From Lampris incognitus (Eukaryota > Chordata > Actinopteri > Lampriformes > Lampridae): a stretch of 64,000 bases of DNA. The first letter of the stretch is position 1, and each line of letters begins with the position of its first letter. Made by a program: the position numbers and the translations under genes. The notes below the pieces were generated by a model. That model had not been told where the DNA came from, made no database searches, and saw nothing but the letters and a program-made list of their open reading frames with translations. The stretch covers positions 34,333,095 to 34,397,094 of the forward strand of contig NC_079214.1 of assembly GCF_029633865.1 (NCBI RefSeq), read 5' to 3'. Below are positions 52,716-63,651 of the stretch, in pieces.

Positions 52716-55700
52716 CTACACAGCTGCCCCCAAAAGTCTACTTAGACCTTTTAAATGAAACAGGAAAGCCTCCCAGGGGTCCTCTGTATCCGGGAGACTC
52801 TGGAGCTGCACCAACCGAGACACAGGGCACAGGTAAGTTCTGTCCTTCACCTGCACAGCCGCGGTGCAGACACGCCCGTCAGCTCCAGGGCATGTCTGCG
52901 TAACCCTCCCAACAGACCAGAGTGCGCAAGGAAGCTGCAGGTCAACGATGAGGGCCACCTGGCCGACTGACAGTTCCTTGTCATCCTTCCTCCACTTCTG
53001 CTTCTTTTGCAGACCCGGTAAGTAGTGGTGAATGAAGGTGGACCAGAAATGGTCAGCCAGCACTTGATTTTGTCTCCAGCGACATTTCCCGAGGAGGTCA
53101 CTGGAGCCATAGACCGCTTGAGGTAGAGATGAATCACGGCGTCCCATGATGAGGATGTTCGGAGTAATGAGATCTGGATCTGTGACATCTGAGGAGAGGT
53201 AGCCCAATGGTTTCGCGTTCATGATACCCTCCACTTTGATGAGGACTATGCGGAGGAGGGTCTCTTGGACACTGTCTGATCTTTCAAGATGACCTTGGCG
53301 GTTTACACTGATTTCACGTCCCTCTCCCAAGTGCCACCAAAGTGAGGTGTGCTCAGCGGGTTGAAGCGGAATGTGATATTCTTCTTGGCCAACTGTTCCT
53401 TCAGTCTGGGTGCCATCTCAGTGAAGGCTTCCTGGAGCTCTCTGTCTCCTCCGACAAAGTTAGTGCGGTTATCGCTGAGAAGCTCGAAAGGTGTATCACG
53501 GCGCGAGATGAAGCGTCTCAGAGACATCAGGAAGGCATCAGAGTCCAAGCTTTCTAGGAGGTCAAGGTGTATGCAATGCGTAGTCATGCACTTGTACATG
53601 ATCCCTCACCTCTTCCGGCACGCTATCTTGATGTGAAATGGCCCGAAGCAGGCTACTCCTGTAGAATAGAACGGGGGCTTGTAGAGACGCAGGCGTGAAG
53701 GCGGAGAATCAGCCATCTTGGACACGTCAGGCTTTGCTCGACACAGCTGACATTCTCGGCAGGAGTGCTGATGCTTGCGGATCGCTTCTCTTTCACGTAG
53801 AACCCAGAATTTATGGTGGAGATCAGCGAGTACCCTCTCAGGCCCAGGGTGGAGAAGAGTTTGATCATAGTGTTGGATGAGCAGCTTTGTCAGGGGATGG
53901 TGTGGATTCAAGACGTTTGGGTGAATGGCGTCCATCTCCAAGTTCTCGGCTCTGCTCAGCCTACCGCCTACTGTGAGGAGACCTGTAGCCTTGTCATACT
54001 CTGGAGATAGAGAGCCCAAGTGACTGTCCGAGGGAAGCGACCAATCAGACTTGAGAGCCTTGATCTCATCCGGGAATGAGTCCAGCTAGAATGGTACGAT
54101 GTACCCAAGGGAGTCGTACTGGCAGGCAAGTACTCAGTAGAGGTTCCTCATGGTGGGTGCTGAGGTCTCCATGGGGTGATGCTTATATCCCAGGGAGTTG
54201 CTGAGGCAGTTCCAGCGTAAGCCCAGGGTAGGCTCCTGAAGGTTGCTACTGCTCTTGGAGAGCCACAGTTCGCTGCTTTCAAAGTGGGCCTCAGGCGGGA
54301 GGTGCTCGATGACCATGGGCACATTGCATGCTCACTGGCTGATTTCAAACCCTCCGGTCTGTAGGAGCTGGTGGAGATCGTCGATGAGACACTTGGCCTC
54401 TTCAGCAGAGTGTGTGCTATGCAAACAGTTGTCGACATAGAAGGACTGCTCGACTGTCTCTGTCAAGATGGCATTGCCCTCTGTGTGGTTTTGGATGTGT
54501 TGCTGGAGATCATAAATGGCGCAGCAGGGACCACATGTTGTCCCGAAGGGGAGTACCAGCCAATCATAAATGCTCAGCTACTGCTCTCTCTCCATGTTCC
54601 TCCAGATGAAGCATAGCACTGGCTTGTCAGTAGGCAGCAGGCGGATCTGGTGAAATATGCCTTTGATGTCAACACTGACTACCACAGCATATTGGCGGAA
54701 CCTGATGAGGACACCAAGCAGGGTAGGCCCGACTGCAGGTCCAGGGAGCAAAAGGCCATTTAGGGACAGGCCTTGGTACTGAAACTAACAGTTAAAGACA
54801 ATCCTGTCCTTACTGTTGTGGGTCACCATATGGTGTAGAATGTACCAGAATTCTGCAGACTGGTCAGTTTCTTTGGGGGTTATCCTTGCCACATAACCAG
54901 CCTTCTCCAATTTCCGTATCTCATTACAGTAGACCTCTGCCCACCTAGGGCCCTTGGCAAGTCTTCTCTCAATGCTGCGGAGGCACTGCAGTACAGCTTC
55001 CTTTGGAGCATGAAGCGGCGTAGCGTTTGCTCGCCAAAGCAGCGGGGTAGCGTAGTGCTGGCTTCCATTGGCCTTGACTCTGGTGGTGGATGTTTGAAGC
55101 ATGGCCATGGTTTGCTGGTCCTGCTTGGAGCGGGTGGCTTCCTTCTTACTGGTGTAAGGAAGAGTGTCGACTTGCCAGAGGCGCTCAACATTCCTGAAGA
55201 GCTCGGTGGCAGGGGAGAAAGTGGAGATGCGCAGGCACAGTGAAGAAGACCTAGTCTGGGCAAGGCTCGTAGGACCCTGGAGTGACCAACCTAGTCGGGT
55301 GCAGATGCCGACAGGACCACCTGGCGGGCCTGCATGTAAGGGCTGTACTGGGATCAGGAGGTGTGGCATATCTGAACCAATCAGAAGCAGCGGCTGGGCG
55401 TGGCCAACTGGCAGTAAGGGCAGGCCATAGAGGTGCTTGTAGCATTTCTGTAGTGCAGCCATGGGGTAGGAGTGTTTGGCCAGGATGAGGCCTTTGGTGG
55501 ATGAAGGCCTGGTGGATCCGATAATTCTGGGAAGGTGTGCACAGCAGAGAAACATCAAAGAAGACGGAGCTGCCCTGGAGCTGTTCGACATTCTGCTGGA
55601 CTGTCTGTAGACAGAGAGTCTCTGGCTGTCTGGGAAGGTTCAAGCACTGCACAGCTTGAGGGAGCACAATACTTCGTTCAGAGCTGTCGTCCAACACAGC

Positions 55701-56150
55701 GTAGGTCTCCAAGGCTTGGTCCCCATTACTCAAGATGACCTTGGCAGCCTTTAACATCACTTGTTGCGGACGGTTGGGCTGGTCGAGCAAGACCTTGATG
55801 GGTGGTGTAGTGACCACGCGGACTTTGGTTTCACCCTGCTGGATGTAGTCATTGCAGAATGGTAAGGTGCTGCTCTTTTCATGTCTTGCACGGGTGCTTC
55901 AGAGTACATGCTTTAGTGGAGTGGTTGCGGCCACACTTCCAGCACCATTTCCCCTTTTGGATCTACTTCACAACCTGGCTGGTGGTTAACTTCTTGAAGT
56001 CATCACAGGCATTCAAGAAGTGTTCTTTGTTGTCACAAAAGGGACAATATGACTTGGACTTGAAGGTGGTCTTGGAGCGAGCAGTTTCTGGAGTACTATC
56101 GAATTCCCCAGCATTGAGAAGGATGGTCGTGGCCTTCTCCTTATAATGAG
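52716..56150 (-). pseudogene. BEL/Pao retrotransposon gag-pol remnant
   Basis: Read right to left on the minus strand. A gag zinc knuckle CPFCDNKEHFLNAC is at about 56000-56040, and a second Cys-rich segment follows after an in-frame stop. An aspartic protease region with YAVLDDSSERSIVLP lies at about 55660-55700. Reverse transcriptase N-terminal pieces (GYVARITP, about 54890; RIVFNC, 54790) come next, then RT/RNase H-region debris at 54.1-54.7 kb. The integrase zinc-binding domain (HHPLTKLL, then CRECQLC) is at 53.75-53.9 kb, and the integrase core with SDNRTNFVGG is at about 53470. The BEL-type C-terminal domain (DHFWSTFIHHYLPGLQ, VGRVTQTCPGADG, RPVSRL-like) ends at 52716 inside the LTR. 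Multiple stops and frame changes break it. The 5' part of gag is cut off at the gypsy LTR near 56158. Confidence 0.85.
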
Positions 56151-56157
56151 TGACATG

Positions 56158-56371
56158 TGTGTCACTCATTATACACAACCCGCTTGTCATCACACATAGT
56201 TTAGACACATATTCCCAAACAAGACGACCAACACACCATACACAATACACTATTCTTGTTTTTCCTTGTTTAATTTTGTTAATAAGTCCACCCTCCCGGC
56301 GGCTAAAGATTCGCTGCCTCTGAACTGCCTCTCTTGGTTCTGCTTCGGTTGTTGCCATAACAGTACGTTCT
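56158..56371 (+). repeat. Probable 5' LTR of the mosaic gypsy element
   Basis: Begins TGTCACTCATTATACAC and ends GCCATAACA just before GTACGTTCTGGCC and the gag ATG. It contains an AATAAG signal-like motif and a CT-rich end. It does not match the 3' LTR (60758-61076) beyond the first six bases. Absence of a TGG-type primer site fits the self-priming known for Tf1/sushi-type chromoviral elements. Confidence 0.5.
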
Positions 56372-56378
56372 GGCCAAG

Positions 56379-57836
56379 ATGGAACTTGGCAGTTCAGACG
56401 GTTCAGCGAGACCCAAGGTCCCCGCTATCATCACAACGGTCCAGCAACATGAAACTATCCTGACCGGCCTAACAGCTCAGCTCGAGACAGCCTTTGCTCA
56501 GGTTACAGCGAGGCTCAACCAGCTGGACAGAGCTGTAGCCTCCCTCAACATCAACACCTCGGCTCAAGCTCCCGCCCCTGCCCTCCAGTCCCCGCCAGGT
56601 GGCACCTCCCCCATAGCTCCTGCTATTGATCATGACCCCCAGTTAGTTGACGTACTCCCTGTAGCCCCCAGTTCTCCGGCAGCTCCAGATTGCAGGGAAC
56701 CCATCTAGCTAGTCCTAAATCTTTCAAGGGAGATTTCGACTTATGTCATGGGTCTATTCAGTGTGAGTTAGCATTTTCTCACCAGCCTAGTCAATTCAGA
56801 TCAGAGGGAGCCAAGGTATTACATCACTGTTGTCTGGTAGGGCTCTTAAATGGCCCACCACTGCGGTAGACCAGAATAGTGTGCTAGCTACTGACTATGT
56901 AGCTTTCCACAGGGAATTTAAGTATGTATTTGATCACTCTGTAGATGGCCAGGATGCCGCCACACACCTCCGTAGTATCCAACAGGGTTCTTGTTCAGTG
57001 GCTGACTACACTGTTGAATTCCGTATTCTCGCCGCTGATAGTGGGTGGGGGGATAAGGCGCTTCTGAGCATGTGTAGGCGAGGGCTTAGTGAGTCAGTGA
57101 AGACGGGATTATGGCCGATAGACCCGATTCCTATAATGCCTTAGTCGATCTGACTCTTATGATGGATCAGCGCCTGCATGAGTGGCGTAGTGAGCTTGGT
57201 CAGTGTTCCTCCGTCCCTCCTCACAAGTCAGCCCCCATGTTAGGTAGGTCCAGTAGCAGCCCTTATTCCCCTTTTTCCCGTGAATGCTCTCCTAATACAT
57301 CCCGTAGTCTCCCCGTGCTGCCTCCTGTCCCCTCTGTGTCCAGGGCTGAGGAGGAGCCCATGCAGGTGGGCCGGTCACGTCTCTCCCTCGAAGAGCACGA
57401 CCAGTGGTTCCGGGACCGCCTCTGGTTGTACTGTGGACAGTCTGAGCACTACATCCGGAGTTGTCCTACGCTCCCAAAAAGACAGGGCTTACTAGCTAGG
57501 GGAGCCCTAGTAAGCCTGACGACACTCCCCCAGAACAGGCCTACTTACAACAGGCTCTTCTCTACTCTCCTCTCATGGCACCAACAAACTCTCACTGTCA
57601 ACGCTCTCCTGGACGCTGGGGCGGACGAGTGTTTCATCGATGCCCATTTGGTCTGGCAGGCTGGTATCCCTCTCGTTCCCCTGGACACACCCCTCACTGC
57701 TCAGGCCTTGGATGGCCACTCCCTCAGGGCTACCACTCACAGAACTGACTCTATCTCCATCACTCTCTCCGGCAATCATGTCAAGGCGACCCTGCTCCTT
57801 GTATTACACGCTCCCACAGCCCCTCGTGTTAAGTAG
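56379..57836 (+). pseudogene. Gypsy A gag and protease, frameshifted
   Basis: ATG 56379 opens a 109-residue frame with a coiled-coil capsid N-terminus (QHETILTGLTAQLE, VTARLNQLDRAV) and a Pro/Ala-rich linker, ending in a stop at 56706. A second piece (56830-57144) has the capsid region (FHREFKYVFDH, LRSIQQGSCSVADYTVEFR). A third frame (57111-57836) holds the zinc-knuckle region, CGQSEHYIRSC, and a retropepsin with ALLDAGADECFI. Frame changes occur near 56.75 and 57.13 kb. The knuckle has CX2C, His and Cys at near-normal spacing. Confidence 0.8.
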
Positions 57837-58500
57837 ACCCTGGCTCGAGAGACATAACCCCCAGGTCTGCTGGGCTACTGGTAGGATCCTGGGGTGGAGT
57901 GTTGCATGGCACGCCAACTGCCTGCGATCAGCTCCCTCCCTGTCCAGTGGTCCCAAGCCCGAGCCTTCTCCCCCCTGACCTCAGTGGAGTCCCCTCCATC
58001 TACCATGACCTGGCCAGCGGGTTCAGTAAGGAACGCGCCCTCTCCCTTCCTCCACATCAGCCTATGATTGCGCCATTGAACTCCTCCCTGGGGCCGCTCT
58101 TCCCTCTGGGCGGTTATACAACCTCTCCCTCCCCGAGAAGCAGGCTATGCAGGACTAAATCATGAAGTCCCTGGCTTCAGGTATCATCCGCCCTTCCTCA
58201 TCCCTGGTGGCAGCGGGGTTCTTCTTCATGAAGAAGGGCAGAGATCGCCGACCCTGCATAGATTGACATCACTGTCAAGAGTAAATACCCGTTACCCCTC
58301 ATGAGCTCTACCTTTGAGCCTCTCTCCCACGCTACCATCTTCACCAAACTGGACCTCCACAGTGCCTACCATCTCGTGCGCATCAGGGAGGGCGACGAGT
58401 GGAAAACGCCGTTCAACACCCATCTCGGCCACTTTGAGTATTTGGTGATGCTTTTCGGGCTCACCAATGCCCCCGCCGTCTTCCAGGCTCTGGTTAATGA
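57837..58500 (+). pseudogene. Gypsy A reverse transcriptase N-terminal part
   Basis: After a stop at 57834 and frame changes, the RT leader is readable in pieces ([20 protein letters not shown], then [11 protein letters not shown] and FFFMKKG). It is followed from 58301 by [20 protein letters not shown] and [16 protein letters not shown]. The fragment stops there, before the YxDD box, and fuses in frame to gag B at about 58500. Confidence 0.8.
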
Positions 58501-59255
58501 CAGACAACCGTCTGACAGACATGACAGAGACAACCGTCTCCGGGAGCGGAGGCGAGAGAGGACGCGCCGCTTTCCTGGTCACAACAACTTACCACGGGCC
58601 ACACTTCCAAACTCTGGGGGCCGAGCTCGCTCGACTGAAGCTGGCGTCCTCCGAGAAAGCCCGAGGCGTGACTCTTCCCCAGCTTCGGAGCCGATGCAAC
58701 TCGGCCACTTCCGGCTCAACCCGGAGGAGCGTCAACGCCGCATCACTGAGAACAGCTGCTTGTATTGTGGTCAGCCTGGTCACTTTCTCGGCTCCTGCCC
58801 TCACCATCCGTCCAGACTAGCAGGCTCACGAGGGAGGGGAAGGATCCTCGTGAGCCCAACTGTCTGCCCTCTGTCTCCTTGTCCACGTACCCAGTTGCAA
58901 GCTACCATCAGTTTTAAAGGTCAGTCCACTAAACTTTTGGCTTTAGTTGACTCTGGAGCTGATGAAAGCCTTTTGGATGCAAGTGTTGTGAAGCAGTTAG
59001 GTCTTGCCACTGTGAGTCTGGACCAGCCTCTTGAAGCTAATGCCCTGGATGGACGTCTCCTGGCCCGGATAACCTCTAAGACCGAGCCTGTGCGCCTCCT
59101 GTTGTCGGGGAACCATCAAGAGGAGTTAAGTTTTTTCGTTTTCAATTCTCCATTTGTTCCCATTATACTTGGTCATCCCTGGCTGGTTAAGCATAGTCCC
59201 CATATTGATTGGTCATCGGCCAGAATTTCAAGTTGGAGTCCCGTCTGTCATGCCA
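58500..59255 (+). pseudogene. Gypsy B gag-NC and protease module fused in frame to RT A
   Basis: The same open frame that carried RT A continues into an Arg/Ser-rich gag end, [18 protein letters not shown], a zinc knuckle [15 protein letters not shown] (about 58758) and a retropepsin with [15 protein letters not shown] (about 58948) and ILGHPWL (about 59165). It is clearly homologous to, but different from, the gag-protease A at 57.35-57.83 kb. After CHAICLS the frame runs into unrelated translation and stops at 59578. RT and most of RNase H of element B are missing. Confidence 0.82.
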
Positions 59256-59289
59256 TATGCCTCAGTCTGCTCTGCCTCAGTCTATCCCC

Positions 59290-60426
59290 TGTCAGGTGTC
59301 AAGCCCTGGCTCCAGGAATGCCAAGCCCGATGCTCTGTCTCATGTGCAGGGGGAGGAGTCTGAGCCCAAGCTCCAACCTGACACCATCGTTCCCTCTACC
59401 TGTGTGGTTGCGGCTGCGGCGGTCACCTGGAACATTGAAAGGGAGGTCATGGCAGCACAACAGACTCAGCCTGACCCAGGTAACGGTCCCTCCGGGCGCT
59501 TGTTTTTTCCAGATGCTGTTAAATCTAGTGTGTTGCAGTGGACTCACTCTTCCAAACTCACCTGCCATCCTGGAGTAACCCGTACCCTAGCCTTCCTCCG
59601 TAGGCGGTTCTGGTGGCCTTCCATGACGGAGGATACTGGGTCTTTTGTTTCTGACTGTCCTGTTTGTGCCCAGAATAAGCCCTCCACTTGGGCCAGTGCC
59701 GGTCCGCTGCGCCCCCTGCCTGTTCCACACCGTTCCTGGTCGCATCTGTCCTTGGATTTCGTCTCTGGTCTGCCCGCCTCCGACGGTAACACCGTTGTAC
59801 TGACTGTTGTTGATCGCTTCAGTAAATTTGCTCACTTTTTGCCCTTGTCTAAACTGCCTTCGGCCCGAGAGACTGTGGATCTGCTGGTCAGGGAGGTTTT
59901 CCGGGTCCACGGTCTTCCCCGTGATATAGTGTCTGACTGTGGCCCCCAGTTCACTTCTGCTGTCTGGAAGGCTTTCTGCTCTGCCATCGGTGCCACCGTC
60001 AGCCTGTCATCGGGGTTCCATCCTCAGACCAACGGCCAGGCCGAGAGGGCCAACCAGGCATTGGAGACTGTTCTCCACTGTCTGGTGTCTGCTACTGGGT
60101 TGTCCCCTTTTCAATGCCTTTACGGCTATCAGCCTCCCCTTTTTCCTTCTCAAGAGGTAGACATTCCGGTTCCGTCTGTCCAGGCCCATGTCCGTCGGTG
60201 CTGTCGGACCTGGCGGCGAGCCCGTGCTGCACTGCTCAGGACCTCCGGCCATTACCAGCGCTTGGCGGATCGTCATCGCACCCCTGCTCCGGACTACTCC
60301 CCCGGTGACCAGGTATGGCTCTCTACCAAGGATCTACCCTTGAAATCGGACGCTAAAAAACTGTCCCCCAGGTATATTGGTCCCTTTCCCATTGTCAAAG
60401 TCATTAACCCCATGTGGTCCGTCTGA
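59290..60426 (+). CDS. Gypsy integrase fragment (zinc-binding, core, C-terminal)
   Basis: An open stretch within the frame 59209-60426. It starts with the end of RNase H ([12 protein letters not shown]). The H2C2 zinc-binding region follows ([26 protein letters not shown]; about 59550-59680). The integrase core has Asp in [10 protein letters not shown] (59750), Asp in [10 protein letters not shown] (59930) and Glu in NGQAERANQ (60040), so the catalytic triad is complete; Cys replaces the usual Arg in the second motif. The C-terminal part has [16 protein letters not shown] and [11 protein letters not shown] frameshift near 60415 separates it from the chromodomain. No in-frame start of its own is expected, since it belonged to a gag-pol polyprotein. 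Confidence 0.85.
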   Translation, partial: CQVSSPGSRNAKPDALSHVQGEESEPKLQPDTIVPSTCVVAAAAVTWNIEREVMAAQQTQPDPGNGPSGRLFFPDAVKSSVLQWTHSSKLTCHPGVTRTLAFLRRRFWWPSMTEDTGSFVSDCPVCAQNKPSTWASAGPLRPLPVPHRSWSHLSLDFVSGLPASDGNTVVLTVVDRFSKFAHFLPLSKLPSARETVDLLVREVFRVHGLPRDIVSDCGPQFTSAVWKAFCSAIGATVSLSSGFHPQTNGQAERANQALETVLHCLVSATGLSPFQCLYGYQPPLFPSQEVDIPVPSVQAHVRRCCRTWRRARAALLRTSGHYQRLADRHRTPAPDYSPGDQVWLSTKDLPLKSDAKKLSPRYIGPFPIVKVINPMWSV

Positions 60427-60779
60427 AGCTGCCTCGCACTCTCCGGGTTCACCCTTCTTTCCATGTGTCCTGCCTCAAACCTGTCTCTACCAGCCCTCTA
60501 GTTTCTCCGGCCCCCCCGCCCCCACCTCCTCGTATGATCAACGATCATCCGGCTTACACCGTTCGTCGTCTCCTGGACTCTCGTCGCCGCGGTCGCGGCC
60601 TGCAGTATCTCATGGACTGGGAGGGATATGGCCCGGAGGAGAGGTGTTGGGTCCCTTGTCGCCTGGTCCTGGACGCGAACCTCATCCGGGACTTCCACAG
60701 GACGTACCCTTACGGGTCTGGTAGGTCGCCCAGTGGCGCCCCTCGGAGGGGGGGTACTGTCACAGCCTCTCGCCCTTGA
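60414..60779 (+). pseudogene. Gypsy chromodomain tail
   Basis: This frame continues the integrase C-terminus ([20 protein letters not shown]), then a Pro-rich linker, then a chromodomain ([42 protein letters not shown]). Chromodomains target chromoviral integration to marked chromatin. It is shifted by one frame relative to the integrase. The stop at 60777 lies just inside the 3' LTR. Confidence 0.82.
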
Positions 60780-61076
60780 TATCAAACGATCGCCCTTGAC
60801 ACCTGCTGACCCCCCCCTTCACCCTGGTACACCAGCTGGCCATCAAAGCAGTCAGCCACTCTCCCTTGACATCAAAGCGATCAGCACCCTTAAAAAGCCT
60901 CCACCGTGGACCAGTCTTCGCTGGAACGTCGCCTTTCATCGACTTCTGCCTGCCTGCCTACCTGCCACCGAGCCAACTCCTGCTCTACCCCTGAGATCGG
61001 TTACTTCAATAAAGACTTGATTCTTCCCTTACCTGGTTGTCCCGTCTGCTTTTGGGTTCTTTCCTGATACGTGACA
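60758..61076 (+). repeat. 3' LTR of the mosaic gypsy
   Basis: 319 bp from TGTCACAGCC to ACGTGACA, with perfect terminal TGTCAC/GTGACA inversion. It is preceded by a G-rich polypurine tract and contains CTTAAAAAGCC and a polyadenylation signal CAATAAAGAC at about 61010. CCCTTGA-ATCAAA-CGATC-type units repeat three times in the first 130 bases. Confidence 0.8.
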
Positions 61077-61398
61077 ACTAGTGAATGATAATGAGCAATA
61101 ATATCAGGGAAATAATAGGCCTACCTGTTTCAAGGTTTAGCCAGTGCAGTATCAGTTCTGTATCGGGGCTCTTGTCTAGTTTATCCCAATGCTACCCACA
61201 CACTGCCTCGGCTCAGGCTCAGGCCTGTCACTCAATCCATCCCATATGACAATCTGACTCTGTTTACATTTGCCTGATTTCTGTCAATGGTTATACATGG
61301 TTTCGATGTGCTATACAACTGATTTCCACACATCAATACCTTACAGACTCTCGGATTGCTCTAGGGAAGTTAGTTTATCGAAAAATCGTAAACACTGA
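61077..61398. other. Non-coding
   Basis: No supported feature. Confidence 0.35.
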
Positions 61399-61500
61399 AA
61401 TGAACTCACCAGGGAGGCTCAGGTTGGACGGTTTGGAGACAAAGCAAGAGAGGCAAGATTGAGATGGCTTGGACATGTGTGGAAGAGAGATGCTGGGTAT
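61399..61500 (+). repeat. LINE ORF C-terminal sliver
   Basis: Reads RFGDKAREARLRWLGHVWKR then DAGY in one frame, a C-terminal motif of LINE reverse transcriptases. It is cut exactly where the next LTR starts (61501). Confidence 0.6.
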
Positions 61501-61697
61501 TGTTATGTCTGCACACATCGACAGTGCTGCATTTGATTTGGTGCTGTTCTATTGTGCTGGGATCGATTGGTGATGCCTGCGGGCTCTGGGTTGTTTGATC
61601 GGGTCTGCCTGTGATGCTGTGTCAGTCTAAATAAAGAATGCAACGTAGCGGTTGTGTCGAAAGACAGCGCTGTGTCCTGACGTGATTTCTAAATACA
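61501..61697 (+). repeat. 5' LTR of a second gypsy element
   Basis: Starts TGTTATGTC and ends near AAATACA; contains CTAAATAAAGAATG (about 61627). TTGGCGACGAGGATGG follows, a primer-binding site overlapping the gag start codon. Confidence 0.7.
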
Positions 61698-61712
61698 ATA
61701 TTGGCGACGAGG

Positions 61713-62759
61713 ATGGCTGATATCTCTCTCCCACCACCTGCCCCCTTCCTGGCATTACCTGGCGAGCCTCCGGTACCATGGACTCGCTGGCTACATAGTT
61801 TTGAAAATTACATCATCGCCTCAGGGCTCGACGACGTGAGCCAGGCTAGGAAGACGGCTCTGTTGCTACGCTGCTTGGGAGCAGAGGGTCATCGTGTGCT
61901 CGGGACTCTGGGGAACGTCACAAACTTTGACGAAGCTGTGGGACTTATGAGCACCCATTTCGCTGCTCCACAGAGTGCCCTCCTTCGGCGATTTATATTC
62001 CGTCAGCGACACCAACTGCCTGGTGAGTCTGTGCAGCAGTATGTAGCTAATTTGCGAGGGCTAGCTAGCTCATGCAAGTTTGGCGTGCTTCAGGACGAGA
62101 TGGTTCGCGACCAGCTAATCGAACACACCAACAACGCAAAGGTGCGTGAGACTCTCCTGCTGGAAAAAGACGATCTGCTGCTGTCCAGAGCAATTGCCAT
62201 CGCACTACAGGTTGAGGGAGCAGCTGAGTGTGCTGCTATGCTAAATACACAGCAAGTGGCCACCTCCAGTCAAGCTGCCAACGACTGCTCCCTCTACTCA
62301 CGGCTGCCCCTCGGGACGCAACCCAGCCAGAGCGAGGCGGGCGCCGACTCCACTGGGGACGTCTTGCAACTGCAACGACGGCGTTCTCGGCCCCGCCCTC
62401 AACAGTCCTGTGGTAACTGTGGATCTCGGTCTCATGTTTCAAGGGCTCAGAACTGCCCTGCCCGTGGCCAGACATGCCGTAGCTGCGGTAAGCAACATCA
62501 CTTTGCCAACGTCTGTCGATCTTCCCCGGCTGGGTCAGAGGGCCACACCCCCCAGTCTTCAACCGCCGTCATTCACAAGGTGAGCTCTGGGCCAGTGTCA
62601 TTCAAATCATGCACAGTCAACATTAATGATGTGTGCATACCCCTGCTGTTGGACACCGGTGCAGGTGTGTCTCTCCTGAATGTTGATACCTACAGTCAAT
62701 TTTTCGGTTCACTGCCACTGTCCGCACCCTCAGCTGTCCTCTGTGGGTATGGTGACTAG
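61713..62759 (+). CDS. Gypsy gag plus protease start, truncated
   Basis: 348 codons from ATG 61713, chosen because it lies in the primer-site/start overlap CGAGGATGGC usual for such elements. The capsid region has PVPWTRWLHSFENYI, LLLRCLGAEGHRVL and FRQRHQLPGESVQQYVANLR. Two nucleocapsid zinc knuckles follow: CGNCGSRSHVSRAQNCP and CRSCGKQHHFANVC. A double knuckle is typical of the Mag lineage. The retropepsin motif LLLDTGAGVSLLN is present at about 62643. The frame ends at a TAG (62757) shortly after, where the sequence jumps into RT. Confidence 0.85.
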   Translation: MADISLPPPAPFLALPGEPPVPWTRWLHSFENYIIASGLDDVSQARKTALLLRCLGAEGHRVLGTLGNVTNFDEAVGLMSTHFAAPQSALLRRFIFRQRHQLPGESVQQYVANLRGLASSCKFGVLQDEMVRDQLIEHTNNAKVRETLLLEKDDLLLSRAIAIALQVEGAAECAAMLNTQQVATSSQAANDCSLYSRLPLGTQPSQSEAGADSTGDVLQLQRRRSRPRPQQSCGNCGSRSHVSRAQNCPARGQTCRSCGKQHHFANVCRSSPAGSEGHTPQSSTAVIHKVSSGPVSFKSCTVNINDVCIPLLLDTGAGVSLLNVDTYSQFFGSLPLSAPSAVLCGYGD

Positions 62760-62761
62760 CT

Positions 62762-63651
62762 GCTTCCAGAAAATCATGGTCTCCGTGCTGGCTGGCATAC
62801 TGGGCGTGGCCATTTATCTGGACGATATAGTGGTACACGGGCCCACCAGTGAAATCCACAACAAGCGCCTCAACATGGTCTTCGCAGCCCTGTCCAAGCA
62901 CAAGCTAACTCTCAATGCTGAGAAATGTGTCCTCTCTGTGCCAGCCATCGACTTCGTGGGGTTCCGGCTGTCAGCGAGCGGTGTAACTCCACTACAATCC
63001 AACGTGGACGCCATTCAGGCCATCCCTGAGCCTAGCTCGGCCGCCCAGGTCGCCTCCTTCCTGGGTATGACAAGTTACTACCTGAGGTTTCTTCCCCAGT
63101 ACTCTGCGACCACAGCCCCCCTGCGCCAGCTGCTGCGTAAGGACGAGCCATGGGTGTGGTCAAAGGCATGCAGTGACGCTGTGCGTGATCTCAAGACTCA
63201 ACTGACTTCACCACCAGTGTTGGCTCACTTCGACATCTCCAGCTCCACCTTTGTGACCTGTGACGCATCAGCCACAGCGATAGGGGCTGTGCTGTCTCAA
63301 ACCCAGAATGGTGTGGAGAAGCCCATCGCCTTCGCCTCCCGTGCCCTCAACCTGACCGAGCAGCGGTACTCCGTGGGTGAGCGTGAGGCGTTAGCCTGTA
63401 TCTGGGCTTGTGAAAGGTGGCACCTCTACCTCTATGGCCGCTCCTTCACCCTCAGGACAGATCACCAGGCCCTGACAGCGCTGCTGTCCACATCTGGGAC
63501 AGGCCACAAACCCCTGAGGTTGCACCGCTGGTCTGACCGCCTCCGCCAGTACAACTTCAGCCTGCAGTTCACCCCAGGCAGAGACAATGTTGTCGCCGAC
63601 CTGCTCTCTCGCTCTGTCTCCACCCCAGCTCCACAGACGGACACTGACTGA
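62762..63651 (+). CDS. Gypsy RT (C-terminal half) and RNase H fragment
   Basis: Readable from about 62762 (CFQKIMVSVLAGIL) with the RT catalytic box IYLDDIVVHG at about 62815, then the thumb region (HKLTLNAEKC, FLGMTSYYLRFLP). An RNase H domain follows (VTCDASATAIGAVL, SRALNLTEQRYSVGEREALA, LRTDHQALTALL, RDNVVADLLSR). The RT fingers and first palm motifs are absent, deleted together with the end of the protease. The frame ends at TGA 63649, but the same frame continues beyond as integrase. Confidence 0.85.

Larger units (their letters stand above)
51664..52722 (-). mobile_element. BEL/Pao 3' LTR, interrupted by a miniature LTR element
   Basis: On the minus strand it starts TGTGTAGG at 52722, right after a polypurine tract (CTTTTGGGGGCAGC). 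It contains an AATAAATG polyadenylation-like signal near 51730 and ends about 51664. A 431-bp element at 51985-52415 is inserted in it. The left limit is approximate. Confidence 0.6.
56158..61076 (+). mobile_element. Mosaic chromodomain Ty3/gypsy retrotransposon
   Basis: Order of parts: 5' LTR, gag A, protease A, N-terminal RT A, then gag NC B, protease B, then the end of RNase H, integrase, chromodomain, a polypurine tract (GGAGGGGGGGTAC) and the 3' LTR. The doubled gag-protease module and unlike LTRs show it was assembled from two related elements. The family replicates through reverse transcription in cytoplasmic particles; this copy is broken and cannot be autonomous. Confidence 0.82.

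Noticed and set aside
54148..54616. Plus-strand frames in the BEL/Pao region
   Set aside because: Antisense to decayed polymerase sequence whose neighbours on the minus strand are clearly BEL/Pao.
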